A program made the position numbers and the translations under genes. Of a stretch of DNA of 64,000 nt, positions 1 to 12,178 are shown piece after piece. Below the pieces are notes generated by a model, which saw only the letters and a list, made by a program, of their open reading frames with translations, had not been told where the DNA came from and ran no database searches. Source of the DNA: Lantana camara (Eukaryota; Streptophyta; Magnoliopsida; Lamiales; Verbenaceae); the NCBI GenBank assembly GCA_037501455.1, contig CM074864.1, forward strand, positions 33,568,001 to 33,632,000. The letters run 5' to 3'. The first letter of the stretch is position 1, and the number at the start of each line of letters is the position of its first letter.

Positions 1-830
1 TTAGACACACAAACCATGAAATATCCTCAAGAATTTCAAGTTTCCAGTTTATGATCAACTTGATCATTCAAGCCAAAAATCCAAGAATTTCATGAACAAA
101 CCATGCTATAATTCAATAAATGATCACATATTCATGCTTCCATGTCCAACCAATCCATCTAGCATATAAATCTTAAACCCTAGCTTATGAAAATATGACC
201 AAGAATCACCAACTCATGCAACCCACCTTAAGGATGGAAAGAAATGAAGAAAGTGGATGATGATGATGATGATCTCCTAATTCCTTGAACACTTCTTGAA
301 ATCTTGATGATTGAAATGGAAAATCACTCCTTCCTTTTTCTCTTCTTTGAACCGAGAGAGAGATGAATGTATTTGGCAAATTTTGGTTGAAAATGATCAA
401 GGAAGAAGCTTGAGATGATATTACGTGATACATCTCCTTGGTTTGAGTGAAATATGTCAATTTGCCAATTAATCCTTGAAGTTCCTAAGTTATACAATTA
501 AGTATGCCATAATTTAAAATATGCTCAATTTGGTCCTTAGAAATCATGCAATTAAGTCCCTAATATTTTAGAAAGTATTTAACTAGGGACAATTTAGTAA
601 TTCTATCACTCTCGGTAATTGATTTCATGCAAGAAAGATTTTTCGTGCCATGAAATAGTATTTTGAATGATATAAAATCATATAATTGTTATAAATTATG
701 TTTCATGAATTTTACAAAAATATGAATGCCACGTATGAATATTATGAAATTAAAAGAAATAAAATAAAACCTACGCTCAAAACGCACACGTGGCGTGCTT
801 ACCTGTTCATCCGGAAACCGGGGCGTTACA
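1..830 (-). repeat. 3' LTR of element A, partial
   Basis: Bases 1-830 repeat 7473-8302 almost exactly. On the plus strand the LTR ends GGGGCGTTACA at 830, so in element sense it begins TGTAACGCCCC. The splice-donor-like GT of the leader (see the 5' LTR) is at 225-226. The palindrome array and the LTR end lie beyond the left edge. Confidence 0.95.
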
Positions 831-868
831 ACTCTCCCCCCCTTAGAAGAATCTGGTCCCCAGATTCT
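831..868 (-). promoter_or_regulatory. Polypurine tract of A with adjacent hairpin
   Basis: In element sense the purine run AAGGGGGGGAGAGT directly precedes the 3' LTR and would prime plus-strand DNA. Just upstream is a hairpin with 9-bp perfect arms (848-856 with 860-868, AGAATCTGG/CCAGATTCT) and a 3-nt loop. The polyprotein stop codon (869-871) touches the hairpin. The same hairpin, with different but still paired arms, precedes the tract in B, C, E, F and K. Confidence 0.85.
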
Positions 869-3800
869 CTAGTCTTGCTCGAACAACTCCGGGTGGAACC
901 GTTTCATTTTATCCTCTGTTTCCCAAGTAGCTTCCTCGGTTTTATCGCTTCTCCACAAAACCTTAACCATGGGAATTCTCCGGTTTCTCAACTCTTGAAA
1001 TTTCCGATCCATGATCTTAACCGGCCTCTGAACAAATGTCAAATTCGGTTCCAGTTCAACTTCTTCCACGGGGAGAATCGTAGTCTCGTCGGGGTAATAT
1101 TTCCTTAATTGTGAAACGTGGAACACGTTGTGAATCCCCGTAAGACTCGGTGGTAGGTCCAGTCGATAGGCTACCTCGCCTATTCTTTCCAGAATCTCGA
1201 ACGGACCTAAGTAGCGAGGATTAAGCTTTCCTCCTTTCTCGATCCGAGTGAAACCTTTCCTTGGTGACACCTTCAAGAATACCCGGTCACCCACTTCAAA
1301 TTCTAAATCTCTTCGGCGCTTATCGGCATAGCTCTTTTGCCTATCTTGCGCGGCTTTCATCCGTTGTTGAATCATTTGAACCTTTTCAATCATAGTCTGA
1401 ACGACTTTGGAAGGCCTTTCGAATCTTTCACCTCTCTTTACCCCTTCTTGTTTCGACCATTTCCATTCTTCCAAGTCGAAGAACAACGGAGATCGGCACT
1501 TTCTTCCATAAAGTAACTCGTAAGGAGCCATTCCGATCGAAGCCTGAAAGCTGTTGTTATAAGCAAACTCGATCAAGGGAAGCTGTTCTGCCCACGAGTT
1601 CTGAAAATCCATCGCGCAAGCCCGAAGAAGATCTTCCAAATACCTGATTAACCTTTCAGTTTGGCCATCTGTTTGCGGATGAAATGCTGTACTGAACTTA
1701 AGTTTCGTTCCCAAAACAGCCTGTAATTCCTGCCACAACTTAGAAGTAAACCTCGGGTCTCGATCCGAAACTATGCTCACCGGAATACCATGAAGTCGAA
1801 TAATCTCTCTGTTATAGATTTCAGCCAACTTCGGGATCTTATAGGACATCCGGACCGGTAGAAAGTGAGCAGACTTTGTGAATCTATCCACGATCACCCA
1901 AATTCCATCAAACCCACCTTTAACCTTCGGTAATCCGGAAACGAAGTCCATCGTTACTTGTTCCCACTTCCACTCGGGAATAGGTAACGGTTGTAGAAGT
2001 CCCTCGGGTTTTTGGTGCTCAGCTTTTACCTTCTGACAAGTCAAGCAATGTTTCACATACTCTGCCACGTCTCTCTTCAACCCGTTCCACCAATAATATT
2101 GTTTCAAATCCTTATACATTTTATTTCCTCCTGGGTGGATCGAGTAAGCTGACTTGTGAGCTTCTTCGAGTAAGACCCGTCTCAACTCTTCAGGTACTAC
2201 CACTCTGTTTTTAAACCGAAGCAACCCGGTCTCATCAAACCCAAACGGACTCTCCGGGTCGTCCTTAGCTTTACCTGCAAGCTTCTGTACTTCTGGATCC
2301 TTATTCTGAGCCTCAAACAGTTGATTCTTTAATTCCGGCTGAACTGTGATATTAGAAACCCGAGCCTTTAATACAATCAGGGCGCCTCCCTCACTTTCCT
2401 TTATTTCCAAACTCGATACATTCGCCTTCCTGCTAAGTGCATCGGCGACCACATTGGCTTTCCCGGGATGGTATTTAATTGTGCAATCATAATCTTCCAA
2501 CTTTTCCATCCAACGCCGTTGCCTCATATTCAGATCCTTCTGCGTGAATAAATACTGGAGGCTCCTGTGGTCGGTAAATATCTCGAAGGAAGTCCCATAA
2601 AGATAATATCTCCATTTCCCGAGCGCAAAGATCACGGCTGCAAGCTCTAGGTCGTGTGTCGGGTAATTCCTTTCATATTCCTTTAGCTTCCGAGAAGCAT
2701 AGGCGATCACTTTTCCTTTCTGAGTCAAAACACAACCTAAGCCTTCCCTAGAAGCATCTGTATACACTGCATATTCCTCTGAACCCTCGGGAAGCGTTAA
2801 CACCGGAGCTGAGACTAACTTTTCTTTCAAAAAGTTAAAGCTTTGATCACACTTCTCATCCCAGACAAATTTAACATCCTTCTTTGTCAACCGGGTTAAC
2901 GGTGCAGCAATCTTGGAAAAATCCTGAACGAACCTCCTGTAATATCCGGCCAATCCCAAGAAACTTCTAATATCTGAGGCGTTCTTTGGTTTCTCCCACT
3001 TGAGCACGGCCTCAATTTTCGAGGGATCGACTTCCAACCCTTTTCCTGAAGTCACATGCCCCAAAAAGGAAACCCGATCGATCCAAAATTCACACTTGCT
3101 GAACTTAGCAAATAACTGATGCTCTTTTAGTGTCTGAAGAACGAGTCTGAGATGTCTCGCGTGCTCCTCGGGTGATTTCGAGAAAACCAGAATATCATCA
3201 ATGAAAATCACCACGAACTTGTCGAGGAAAGGCCTGAATATCCGGTGCATCATATCCATAAAAGCTGCAGGGGCATTAGTCAATCCAAAAGGCATAACCA
3301 CGAACTCATAATGCCCGTACCGAGTATTGAATCCTGTCTTTGGAATATCCTCTGCTCGGATTCGCAGCTGGTAGTATCCCTGTCTTAAATCCAATTTCGA
3401 ATACACCTTGGAACCCTGGAGTATATCAAACAACTCCTCGATATGTGGAAGGGGATACTTATTCTTAATAGTCATCCTGTTCAATTCCCTGTAATCGATG
3501 CACATTCTTAGAGTCCCGTCCTTTTTCTTTACAAACAACACCGGTGCTCCCCACGGTGAAGAACTGGGCCGAATGTACCCAACTTCCAATAAAGCCTCAA
3601 GCTGAACTTTTAGTTCCTTTAATTCGGCTGGAGCCATCCGGTAAGGAGTCTTTGAATACGGCTCAGCATTCGGAAAAAGATCGATCACAAATTCAATCTC
3701 TCGTTCAGGAGGCAAAGAATCCAACTTCTCTGGAAATACCTCGGGGAATTCCTTTACCACTTCGGTGTCCTCTAACTTCACCTGATCTTTTGGCTTGTTC

Positions 3801-5377
3801 AGAATATAGGCAATGAACCCTGTAGCCCCGTCTCTGACTAACTTCTGAGCCTCTGAAAACGAAAGTAGTGGTTCGGTCTTTGAAGTACAGCCCGTAATAA
3901 CCTCTGAACCCAACTGAACCTTCTTGGCCCGACAATCCACGGTAGCACAATGCCTGTATAACCATTCCATCCCCAAAATAGCTCCATATCTTTCCATCGG
4001 CATAACAATAAAATCTGTCAGAAACTCCCGGCCTTCAATCACAACTGGAACATCCCTGTAAACCTGATCCGTCTCTCGCCCACTACCGAAAGGAGTACTA
4101 ACTATATAGCGCACAGAAGTACACATAGCAGGCAAAGACAAGGTAATAGCAATAGAATGCGCAAGAAAGGAGTGTGTAGCTCCGGGATCAAATAATGTAT
4201 GGATGTTCGTGCCATGGATGCAAATAATACCTTCAACTACTGCAGCGGGGTCAATATCAGCCTCCTGCTCCTCTCCCGCGAGTGCATAAGCCCGAGCTCT
4301 CACCAGGGGTCTCGGTCCTGCAGGTGGTGGATCCTGACGATCCGGACAACCATCAACCAGGTGCTCGTTACTCCCGCAAATCAAACATAGACCCAACCGG
4401 CGTCTGCAGTTATCATAGGTGTGCGTAGGATGTCCACACCATGCGCATCTCGGTCTCTGAGGTGGCTGGGGTGGTGCTGGAGCTCTTGATCCCTTCAGTG
4501 GTGGCCCGGTGTACTTAGGTTTCTTCCCGGTATCCCTCTGGGCTGGAGGTGTAGGGTAAATCATCGGCCTTTTTCCTGAACTCGAACCCTGGCCTGATCT
4601 CGAGCCTGAGGCCTGTCCTGCTCGCTGAGTAGCCCTCCTAGCACTATCGGAATCTTCAACTTTTAGGGCTTTTGCTGTAGCTTTTGCCCAGGTGCTGGTA
4701 TTAGTAGCTTTCAGTGCATCCTGAATGTCTGGTCTCAACCCCTGAACGAACTGCATCGCTTTGTGAAAGTCGTCATTCGCTATGTTAGGTGCATAGCGAG
4801 AAAGCCTCTCGAACTCGGAGATATACTGGCCCACGGACCTGCCTCCCTGCTTTAATTCTATAAACTCCCTCAACCTGCGGGTACGGGAAGCTGGAGGAAT
4901 ATACTTGTTTCTGAATTCCCGTACAAAGACCTCCCAGGTAATCTCGGTCCCTGCTGCCTGCAGAACAATCTCTGTACTCTCCCACCAGGAGTAGGCCTCG
5001 CCCTGAATAAGAGTGAGGGTGCAACGAGCCTTCTCCTGACTGTCGCAAGGAATAAGCTGCCAAATCCTCTCAATCTCCTTTAACCACATCTCTGCCTGTA
5101 TATCGTCTCCCTTATAGAACTTCGGGGGACGCTGATTCTGGAATTCTCGCAAGATAGCAGAAATGGGATTCTCTGGAGGTGCTACCTGCGCTGGTGGTGG
5201 TGGAGGTACCCGTTCCTGTAACCTCTGATCAATTAGCCCCACTACTGCGTTCATAAAGTCCTGGGGCTGTGCCTGGGCAGGTGGAGGAGGAGGTGGTGAT
5301 CTCTCGCGGCGATAATGTCGGCGATGATGATGCCTGTGCCTCGAGGATCGATCACTGTAATGTCTATCGGGCTCCAT
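869..5377 (-). CDS. gag-pol: Gag-Pol polyprotein of element A (chromovirus, Tekay-like), intact
   Basis: A single 1502-codon frame with no interruption. The His/Arg/Pro-rich N-terminus is followed by the Gag core (about 70-240), two CCHC knuckles (C311-C324 and C331-C344), an aspartic protease (DPGATHS, D397), reverse transcriptase (FIDD at 725-728, also D663), RNase H (D874, E911, D936, D979), integrase with an HHCC finger (H1074, H1081, C1111, C1114) and DD35E triad (D1144, D1205, E1241), a GPF motif at 1391-1393, and a C-terminal chromodomain-like segment (about 1443-1497). The protein packages element RNA, copies it to cDNA and inserts it in the nucleus; chromodomains of this kind bias insertion to heterochromatin. 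The chosen ATG follows a CAG|G acceptor-like site and starts the His-rich N-terminus that E shares. All catalytic residues look intact, so it could mobilise relatives such as F. Confidence 0.95.
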   Translation of the reverse strand: MEPDRHYSDRSSRHRHHHRRHYRRERSPPPPPPAQAQPQDFMNAVVGLIDQRLQERVPPPPPAQVAPPENPISAILREFQNQRPPKFYKGDDIQAEMWLKEIERIWQLIPCDSQEKARCTLTLIQGEAYSWWESTEIVLQAAGTEITWEVFVREFRNKYIPPASRTRRLREFIELKQGGRSVGQYISEFERLSRYAPNIANDDFHKAMQFVQGLRPDIQDALKATNTSTWAKATAKALKVEDSDSARRATQRAGQASGSRSGQGSSSGKRPMIYPTPPAQRDTGKKPKYTGPPLKGSRAPAPPQPPQRPRCAWCGHPTHTYDNCRRRLGLCLICGSNEHLVDGCPDRQDPPPAGPRPLVRARAYALAGEEQEADIDPAAVVEGIICIHGTNIHTLFDPGATHSFLAHSIAITLSLPAMCTSVRYIVSTPFGSGRETDQVYRDVPVVIEGREFLTDFIVMPMERYGAILGMEWLYRHCATVDCRAKKVQLGSEVITGCTSKTEPLLSFSEAQKLVRDGATGFIAYILNKPKDQVKLEDTEVVKEFPEVFPEKLDSLPPEREIEFVIDLFPNAEPYSKTPYRMAPAELKELKVQLEALLEVGYIRPSSSPWGAPVLFVKKKDGTLRMCIDYRELNRMTIKNKYPLPHIEELFDILQGSKVYSKLDLRQGYYQLRIRAEDIPKTGFNTRYGHYEFVVMPFGLTNAPAAFMDMMHRIFRPFLDKFVVIFIDDILVFSKSPEEHARHLRLVLQTLKEHQLFAKFSKCEFWIDRVSFLGHVTSGKGLEVDPSKIEAVLKWEKPKNASDIRSFLGLAGYYRRFVQDFSKIAAPLTRLTKKDVKFVWDEKCDQSFNFLKEKLVSAPVLTLPEGSEEYAVYTDASREGLGCVLTQKGKVIAYASRKLKEYERNYPTHDLELAAVIFALGKWRYYLYGTSFEIFTDHRSLQYLFTQKDLNMRQRRWMEKLEDYDCTIKYHPGKANVVADALSRKANVSSLEIKESEGGALIVLKARVSNITVQPELKNQLFEAQNKDPEVQKLAGKAKDDPESPFGFDETGLLRFKNRVVVPEELRRVLLEEAHKSAYSIHPGGNKMYKDLKQYYWWNGLKRDVAEYVKHCLTCQKVKAEHQKPEGLLQPLPIPEWKWEQVTMDFVSGLPKVKGGFDGIWVIVDRFTKSAHFLPVRMSYKIPKLAEIYNREIIRLHGIPVSIVSDRDPRFTSKLWQELQAVLGTKLKFSTAFHPQTDGQTERLIRYLEDLLRACAMDFQNSWAEQLPLIEFAYNNSFQASIGMAPYELLYGRKCRSPLFFDLEEWKWSKQEGVKRGERFERPSKVVQTMIEKVQMIQQRMKAAQDRQKSYADKRRRDLEFEVGDRVFLKVSPRKGFTRIEKGGKLNPRYLGPFEILERIGEVAYRLDLPPSLTGIHNVFHVSQLRKYYPDETTILPVEEVELEPNLTFVQRPVKIMDRKFQELRNRRIPMVKVLWRSDKTEEATWETEDKMKRFHPELFEQD

Positions 5378-5551
5378 CCTGTAATTAGATCACTAAACAT
5401 GCGTGGCTTGATCAATAAATGCAAATGTGTGCACACAATTTCCATAGTATCAAATAGCACACGTTCAAGGAGGATCAAGTAGCTCAAACAATGCAAAGAA
5501 ATGAGTAAATCAGGTAAGTCAACCAAATGCAGACTCCCAAATACCACATAA

Positions 5552-5600
5552 TCCTATGCCGTGCGACCTAGACTGACTTGACACGACTCGAGAACCTCGG
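5552..5600 (-). promoter_or_regulatory. Conserved block downstream of the primer site of A
   Basis: This non-coding block lies between primer site and gag. In element sense it reads GTCTAGGTCGCACGGCATAG plus flanks. Recognisable versions stand at the same place in B (12407-12463), C (25228-25278), E (34308-34356) and F (40598-40646), although the surrounding leader is diverged. The position fits a packaging or leader-structure element; the function is inferred. Confidence 0.6.
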
Positions 5601-5612
5601 TTTTGCAACCGG

Positions 5613-5624
5613 GCTCTGATACCA
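5613..5624 (-). promoter_or_regulatory. Primer binding site of A (initiator Met tRNA)
   Basis: In element sense TGGTATCAGAGC, eight bases after the end of the 5' LTR. This is the standard plant initiator-Met tRNA primer site. Confidence 0.95.
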
Positions 5625-6123
5625 CCTGTAGATGTAGCACCCTAAACCCCAAGGCGCCACATCCCCCGCACTATAGCCTCGATCCACGTATGAAATAGAC
5701 AGTTCATACATAAACCAAGACCACAGCGAACGGGTGACAATAGAAATGACGCTCTAGGCGGGACACTCTCCCCAACATAATCAAACAAACATGAATAGAA
5801 AAGCGGAAGCAGTAAAGTCATTCGTATATATATAGGTACCATATTTATGACATACATACATATAGGTACCGATTCACTATCACTACATAATCATATCTGA
5901 ATAAGATACATCATTAAGTATCCAAAATGTGATAAGAACGATTATAGCATGAAATGTCTCAAAATGCTATACAACCAGGGTATGAACTAGACCCGTGGAA
6001 ATGCAAGACTCGAACAACTCCCGCCTAGCACGACCACGCTCAAAAGGTACCTGAAAAGTGAAGCATCAGTCTACCGAAGACTAAGTGAGGGGCAATAGAA
6101 TATATATCACACATCACATGCAA

Positions 6124-6206
6124 GTTGTAGCCTCGGGTGAAGACTTTAGTATAAAATAGAATAGATATATAATTCAATAAGTTTAATCTTTGCCCGAGAT
6201 TACAAC
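6124..6206 (-). other. Long stem in the A LTR, about 55-nt loop
   Basis: Arms 6124-6137 and 6193-6206 pair at 13 of 14 positions when read as minus-strand RNA, one being G-U. The same stem occurs in D (8472-8485/8538-8551), F (35016-35029/35080-35093), J (50476-50484/50535-50543) and, rearranged, K (58518-58579). A short CAGTC/GACTG-type hairpin and an acceptor-like CAG (6051-6053) follow. Confidence 0.6.
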
Positions 6207-7099
6207 CAACCATTTTAACACGTTTATTTAATCATGCTTGTCAATATCATGAACATGTGGCCCCGGCGAGCAAGGGCAATCTCCAACCGAACTCCCAATC
6301 GTGAACAATACGTGAACATGCTTGCTTGCTTGATAAATACGTGATCATGCAATTCATTTAGTGCTCATAAAGACAGTTTCATGCTTGAAATCATGCAATA
6401 ACCCGAGGATAACCCGACATTCCGGATTAATCCCCAGTCTCCTTCTTCCTCCGGGTGATAGCGAGTTTGCAAGGCTCGACTATCCACGACATGGTGTGTG
6501 TAGAGGACATGACCCTCTAGACACGGAACTCCTTCCACCACTAATCTCCTAGTGGCTTCGGGGGTGATCCCAACAATGTGAGGATAATTCAGGAGTTACC
6601 CGTCAGCCCTTGCTTTCCCGGTTGGCTCAAGAATTACCCTCGGGCCCACGTGCAATCATGTACTCGCCAAACATGCTTGAAAATCATGACAATCGATACA
6701 TTCTTACTTGAAACATTTATTACTTTGAAAACGTTTATAAGTATACTAGGTTTTGGCCGAAAATTAGCACATAAGGGTTATAGGGTTCATTTTACCACAA
6801 CAAAACCTCACCTTCTTGCAAAATAAAATAAAGAAGCGTTCTAAGGAGCTTGCTCCCCGTCCACGCCCTCGTGACCTGTGTAAATACGATGTACAACCAT
6901 GAGACATGAACTAAAATGGCCAAAATATGACGAACGGCGAAAACGTGTCGAGACGACCATGAAAATGCAATGTGGTATTATAACTTTTCGTTTCACATCA
7001 TATTAACACGTATTATAGCAATTCGGGGTCAAAGAAGTCGTTGGATCGAGGGGTCAAAATCGTAATTTTATGCAGTGAATTTTGTTCTGTCAGCCCCTT

Positions 7100-7326
7100 G
7101 GGAACGGCCGTTCCAGGCTTCCTTTGAAAATTGGGAACGGTCGTTCCCGTTGCCCAGAAAACGCGGCAACGTTTTTAAAAATTAAAACGCGCCTACGATG
7201 GGAACGACCCTTCCGGTTCCAAGGCCAAAGTGGGAACGGCCGTTCCCATAGTCGGCCGCGCACATTTTGAAAAGGGATGGGAACGCCCGTTCCCACCAAG
7301 CCTTGAGGCTGGGAACGGTCGTTCCC
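7100..7326. repeat. Palindrome array in the A LTR (six units)
   Basis: Six GC-rich inverted repeats of the form GGGAACG-NN-CGTTCCC stand at 7100-7114, 7133-7148, 7200-7214, 7232-7247, 7279-7294 and 7311-7326. The two central bases vary while the arms are kept. The third unit is a variant ending CCCTTCCGG, and an equivalent third unit is present in E and F. Unit spacing is irregular (about 30-70 bp) and the spacers differ. Confidence 0.9.
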
Positions 7327-8302
7327 TGCTTCTGCAACTGAAAAACAGAGCAGAAACAGAGTATGCTCTCGGGAAGAAAGCAACAAAGCTACCAAATCCC
7401 ATTTTTGATCCCCAAATGCTATAATTTCTGGTAATATGATGCATACAACTTCAATAAATGATAATATATCACTTAGACACACAAACCATGAAATATCCTC
7501 AAGAATTTCAAGTTTCAAGTTTATGATCAACTTGATCATTCAAGCCAAAAATCCAAGAATTTCATGAACAAACCATGCTATAATTCAATAAATGATCACA
7601 TATTCATGCTTCCATGTCCAACCAATCCATCTAGCATATAAATCTTAAACCCCAGCTTATGAAAATATGACCAAGAATCACCAACTCATGCAACCCACCT
7701 TAAGGATGGAAAGAAATGAAGAAAGTGGATGATGATGATGATGATCTCCTAATTCCTTGAACACTTCTTGAAATCTTGATGATTGAAATGGAAAATCACT
7801 CCTTCCTTTTTCTCTTCTTTGAACCGAGAGAGAGATGAATGTATTTGGCAAATTTTGGTTGAAAATGATCAAGGAAGAAGCTTGAGATGATATTACGTGA
7901 TACATCTCCTTGGTTTGAGTGAAATATGTCAATTTGCCAATTAATCCTTGAAGTTCCTAAGTTATACAATTAAGTATGCCATAATTTAAAATATGCTCAA
8001 TTTGGTCCTTAGAAATCATGCAATTAAGTCCCTAATATTTTAGAAAGTATTTAACTAGGGACAATTTAGTAATTCTATCACTCTCGGTAATTGATTTCAT
8101 GCAAGAAAGATTTTTCGTGCCATGAAATAGTATTTTGAATGATATAAAATCATATAATTGTTATAAATTATGTTTCATGAATTTTACAAAAATATGAATG
8201 CCACGTATGAATATTATGAAATTAAAAGAAATAAAATAAAACCTACGCTCAAAACGCACACGTGGCGTGCTTACCTGTTCATCCGGAAACCGGGGCGTTA
8301 CA

Positions 8303-9031
8303 AGGATGGACTGAAACTGCTAATTGTGCACCGTAATGAATTGCATGATCACCTAACTATTGAACAATTGATTAATTGATTGTACACAGTCGGAGTAAGG
8401 TTGGAGAATTGCCCTCACTCGCCGGGCCACAAATTGATTGTATTGAATTGTTAAATTGATAAATTGAATTAATTGTAATCTCGGGCGATAGTATCTTTCA
8501 CTTCATTAAATTGTATTGTTGTTTTCCAAAATTATTACCCGAGATTATAACTTGCATGTATGTGCGCTTATATTTATTTATACCCCTCGCTCAGTCCGTG
8601 TTGGACTGACACCTCAACTTTTCAGTTGTTTTGCAGGGCGTGCTAGGCGGGAATTAGAGTCTAGAGTGTCTTTAAATCGGGTCTAGCACACTTCATCTCA
8701 CATTTTGTTCCTGTATAGATATTTTATATATTTTGTAGCATGCCTTATCACTTGTATTAGAGATGATATTGTATTGATATGGAATGTTGGTATCTATTAG
8801 TAAATAAATAAATATGGTACCTATAAGTATTGAATGACGTATTGCTTCCGCTTTTATCTACTCTGCATTGTTGGTTTGGTTTTAATTGAGGGTACCCGCC
8901 TAGCCTTGTGTAGTGTTTTTTTTACTATCTCCCGTTCGCTATAGCTTTGGTTCATGTATGGATTGACCATTTCATATGTGGATTGGGGCTATAGTGCGGG
9001 GGATGTGGTGCCTAGCGTTCCGGGTGCTACA
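8303..9031 (+). repeat. 3' end of an LTR of element D (gypsy), truncated by A
   Basis: This plus-strand LTR tail ends GTGCGGGGGATGTGG...GGGTGCTACA at 9031, as the other gypsy LTRs do. The rest of D is left of A, off the window. D interrupts C's left LTR: GCACC follows at 9032-9036 and the uninterrupted sister LTR has GGACC at 25385-25389. It holds the long stem (8472-8485 with 8538-8551), a CAGTCC/GGACTG hairpin (8592-8608) and an acceptor-like TTTTGCAG ending at 8636, followed by tgctaggcggg. Confidence 0.8.
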
Positions 9032-9525
9032 GCACCCGCATCAAGCCACGACGAACGAGGTGACAAATAAAAATCTCACCTAAACTAGGCGGTGTAGACC
9101 CTAAAACAGAGTGCGCCATACCAAATTAAATATATGCGGAAGCATCAAGATCATCATACGCATGCAATGGCCACGCGCCGACAAAATTTAAACATACGAA
9201 TCACATGCAAACTTGGGCTCACAGGCCTCTTTTGAAACATAAGGTATGGCCCTGAAAGGGCAATTTAAATCATACAAATTCTCAATAATCCCCAATCATA
9301 AACATATTCATATATTTATACATAACTCTAAATATACATGAGCGTGAAATAATGATGCAAGATGCAGACGACTCGAATGACTCGACTCCAAAAGAAAACC
9401 ACCGCCTAACTCGACCAAAACCTGCAAACTGAAAGATTGAAAGAAGAGGGTCAGTCCACCGACTGAGTGAGGGGGCTAACGCACACCAACACATATCTAC
9501 ATATAGAGCAAAGCACGTATTAAAC
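9032..9525 (-). repeat. 3' LTR of C, first piece (interrupted by B)
   Basis: Matches 25385-25875 of the right LTR. It holds the acceptor-like CAG (9422-9424 in minus sense) and the hairpin CAGTC-CACC-GACTG (9452-9465). It ends with TAAAC (9521-9525), the left copy of B's target duplication. Confidence 0.9.
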
Positions 9526-10058
9526 TGTGACTCCCCGTCCGATATATCGTACAGTTATACGCCACGAGAGAGTTTACCTTATGCACTTATGTGATTTAAT
9601 TTCCCTTTTATGTGTTTAATTCCAACTTTGATCGAAAATGTGACTTAATTGACTAAATCTAAAATGGTGAAATATGAATTCTTGCATGACAACTTGAGAA
9701 TGGAACTTGGATGAATTTAAATTAATTGTTGAAGTTGGATTTAAATAGGACTTGGACCTATTGGTGTGTTTGGGCCTAACTCGAGTTAGGTGAGTTTGGG
9801 TCATTCGGGACCAATATGAGCTCGGGAATTCGAATTCAAATTCGAATTCGAATTCCAACACCACCATTGGACTTGATTCGGTGATTCGGGTCCAACGAAA
9901 TTTACTTTATATTTTTCGAAAACTGTTTAGACCTTAAACCTTTTAATTTTGACTTATTGTGCCAAAAGTCATTTATTTGAGCCCAAATCCTATTAAAGCC
10001 TTTAGCCTCATATTATATCTTGGAAACCGTAACCTTGACCTAAAACTATTAGCCACCA

Positions 10059-10066
10059 TATAAATA
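10059..10066 (+). promoter_or_regulatory. TATA box of the B 5' LTR
   Basis: TATAAATA in the context ccaccatataaatagctt, about 530 bp into the LTR and 150 bp before the donor-like site. It is repeated in the 3' LTR. Transcription would start roughly 30 bp downstream. Confidence 0.75.
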
Positions 10067-10212
10067 GCTTTATCCCTTTTCATTTCATTTCAAACCACAC
10101 AAGTTAACCTCAAAGAGAATCATGGAGAAATTTCAAGAGAAGATCAAGACTTGAACCATCTTTCATCCTAAGAGCTCGTATTCTTTGATTCCTCTTTTCT
10201 TCACAAGACAAG

Positions 10213-11868
10213 GTAAGCTTTGGATCTCTTTTGATGGGTATTCCATTTCTATTAGCATGAAATTGTTAGTATGAACTTGAATGATGAGATCTTGAATTCC
10301 TTGAGCAAGCCTTGATGATTTGAATGCTCCTTATGTGTCTTAGTTGCTGGAAATTTCGTGTAGGAAGACTAGGAATTCATATCTTCATGTTTAAGCTTGA
10401 AATTCATGAAAATGGTTATTTGAGATTTTGAGCAAAAACCTTCCTAAACTTGAATTAATTGATGTTTTGAAGCTAAGCATGATTTATATGATGTTATACT
10501 TGAATTTCGCGATGTTTTATGGTAGATTTCATGTTGATTTGATGATTTTTGGTGTTCCCCTTCTTCTTCCCCGAAACTGTCCAGTTTCTGTTCTGGATCT
10601 ATGGCCGGAACGGCCGTTCCCGTTTGTGTTTTAAGCCTGGAACAGCCCTTCCGGGGTCTTGCTTGGCTTTGGCGTGGGAAGGACCGTTCCCATGCTATGT
10701 TGTGCATGGGAATGGCCGTTCCCATGCGTCTGTGACCCCTTTTACTGACTTTTTCGTGCGTATTTGATTCGTTTGAGTTGCTACTTGACTTGTATGATCC
10801 GATATGACTTGGAATGCATCTCTGAAGCTTAATACTTTATTACTTGCATGATTTACTTGAATATTTGAATTGACCCTTGTGACCAACTTGATAAACATCA
10901 TTCCATTTCGCATGTCATTCATACTTTGTACGCCGTGCGTCTTAATTGGTTCATGTAGAGTCTAAGTTTGGGCTTTTGTATGTCTTGTCACAGAGTTTGG
11001 TGGTGCTGGTGAGCCCGAGGTTTAGAGTGTTTGGTCCTTCACACTCTCAGACTCTACTACCACGAGGTGAGATTTAGGATTTTGTATAGTTATGCGACCT
11101 ATGGCCTTAACATGCTGATTTCAACCCTTGCTTGGGAGTATATCTATTATAAATACGTATGTGTTGGATATGATACGTTTATGACCTTGTGAATCAGCTC
11201 TGTTTTGGAAAATTAGATATGAAAGCATATGTAAGCTGTTTTGAAAAGTTATGTTATGTTATGATCTGTTCTGTAGCGAGTTAGCCATGATATATGGTAT
11301 CTGTTCTGTTCTATTCTGCTCTGGATCCGAGGAGCAATGGGTAAGGAATCCTTGGGACGGTATAGGGCCGTCAGGGCTCGGCCTGTGAATAGTATCCACT
11401 TGAGATATTTTCACGCGACCCGTGCTGTAGGGAAGGTGTGGTATCTTGAGCCTTCGGCTAAGGCCGGGGAGGACTCTTGTGGGTTCGCTACCCCTTGAGG
11501 GTTTGTCTGTTCTGGATTGTTTGGGGACGGTACATCTCCTCCATCATTGGTGTGACGGTTGGATTTGATTTTGTATTCTATGTTTTGATATGTTCTGAGG
11601 AGTAAAGGTTGGAAGCTCGTACTCGCCGAGCATGTGATCTGTTCTGTCTTGGAATCATGAATCGAGATAGAGTTTCTGAAATGTTTTCTAAAACTTATAT
11701 ATATATATTTTGGAGTACTTTGGAAATGTCTTTGGTATGCAACACCTATCTCCGGTTCATGAGTCTACCCTTCAGATATATGCTATGCTCTATATATATA
11801 TTGTGGGTGTGCGTTAGCCCCCTCACTCGGTCAAGTTGACTGACCCCTCATTTAACTTTTAGTTGCAG
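10213..11868 (+). other. Putative leader introns 1 and 2 within the B 5' LTR
   Basis: Donor 10213-10214, acceptor AG at 10992-10993, exon-like block 10994-11066 (73 nt), donor 11067-11068 (GAG|GTGAG), acceptor AG at 11867-11868 with a branch-like CTGAC 25 nt upstream and a T-rich tract. Each site fits plant consensus, and the same set recurs in seven other families here. Splicing itself is inferred. Confidence 0.55.
10607..10727. repeat. Palindrome array in the B 5' LTR (four units)
   Basis: Units at 10607-10620, 10639-10652, 10672-10695 and 10704-10727. The last two extend into complementary flanks (gcgt/atgc and gcat/atgc). The first two units do not match those of B's 3' LTR, although the flanking LTR is nearly the same. 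Confidence 0.85.
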
Positions 11869-12073
11869 GTCTATTGGCGTTTGCTAGGCGGGAGTGAGTC
11901 CTTTGAGTTGCACTTCGTCGGTCTAGCCTTTCTAGTTGCATTTGTCTTTCATACACTTTATTTATGTCATGACTTGTAGACTTGAGATTATACTTTATCT
12001 TTCTGTAGCCCTGCGTGGCATTTGTATTAGGCCCCTTTGTGGCACTTGATGATTATTACGGTATGTTGATCGG

Positions 12074-12178
12074 ATATTCGGGACTAGGTATATATGCTAG
12101 TTAAACCCGTCACCTGTTATGCTTGTTGATATTCGGGACTAGGTATTTATGCTAGTTGAACCCGTCACTTGTTTTTAA
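12074..12178 (+). repeat. 55-bp tandem repeat near the B 5' LTR end
   Basis: Two copies of a unit beginning atattcgggactagg and ending in GAACCCGTCA-like sequence, period 55 bp. The same pair is in the 3' LTR at 19584-19690. H has a similar pair (62735-62850) and K a single copy (58818-58850). Confidence 0.75.

Larger units (their letters stand above)
1..8302 (-). mobile_element. Element A: intact Tekay-like Ty3/gypsy chromovirus, cut by the left edge
   Basis: On the minus strand the order is 5' LTR (5633-8302), primer site, gag-pol (869-5377), polypurine tract and 3' LTR (1-830 visible). The two LTRs differ at only two positions over the 830 comparable bases (near 44 and at 181), so the insertion is recent. 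A sits inside the LTR of element D. The right-hand target duplication would be AGGAT at 8303-8307; its partner lies off the window. Structurally this is the only complete, potentially autonomous element here, although about 1.8 kb of its 3' LTR cannot be seen. Confidence 0.95.
5633..8302 (-). repeat. 5' LTR of element A (2670 bp)
   Basis: On the plus strand it runs from TGTAGCACCC to GGGGCGTTACA, so in element sense it is TGTAACGCCCC...GGGTGCTACA. Splice-like sites in element sense: donor GT at 7698-7697 (AAG|GTGGGT), a 64-nt exon-like block at 6875-6812 between CACAG and GTGAGG, and a further acceptor CAG at 6053-6051 followed by the tgctaggcggg block. The palindrome array is at 7100-7326. 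I see no clear TATA box in this LTR. Confidence 0.95.

Noticed and set aside
3544..4390. Frames overlapping the A gag-pol on the other strand or in other frames
   Set aside because: Shadow frames of an intact polyprotein; no independent signals.
5613..5624. tRNA gene suggested by TGGTATCAGAGC
   Set aside because: Only the 3' tRNA-complementary stretch is present, adjacent to an LTR; it is a primer binding site.
7100..7326. Palindromes separated by spacers, CRISPR-like at first sight
   Set aside because: Spacing is irregular, units vary, there are no cas genes and the DNA is an LTR in a plant nuclear context.
7082..7539. Short frames in LTRs with repeated GNGRS/ERPFP-like residues, possible small proteins
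   Set aside because: They are translations of the palindrome array on both strands; no start context or homology supports coding.
5633..8302. Envelope-like gene or additional frame downstream of pol
   Set aside because: No frame lies between pol stop and polypurine tract in A; the chromodomain ends the protein.
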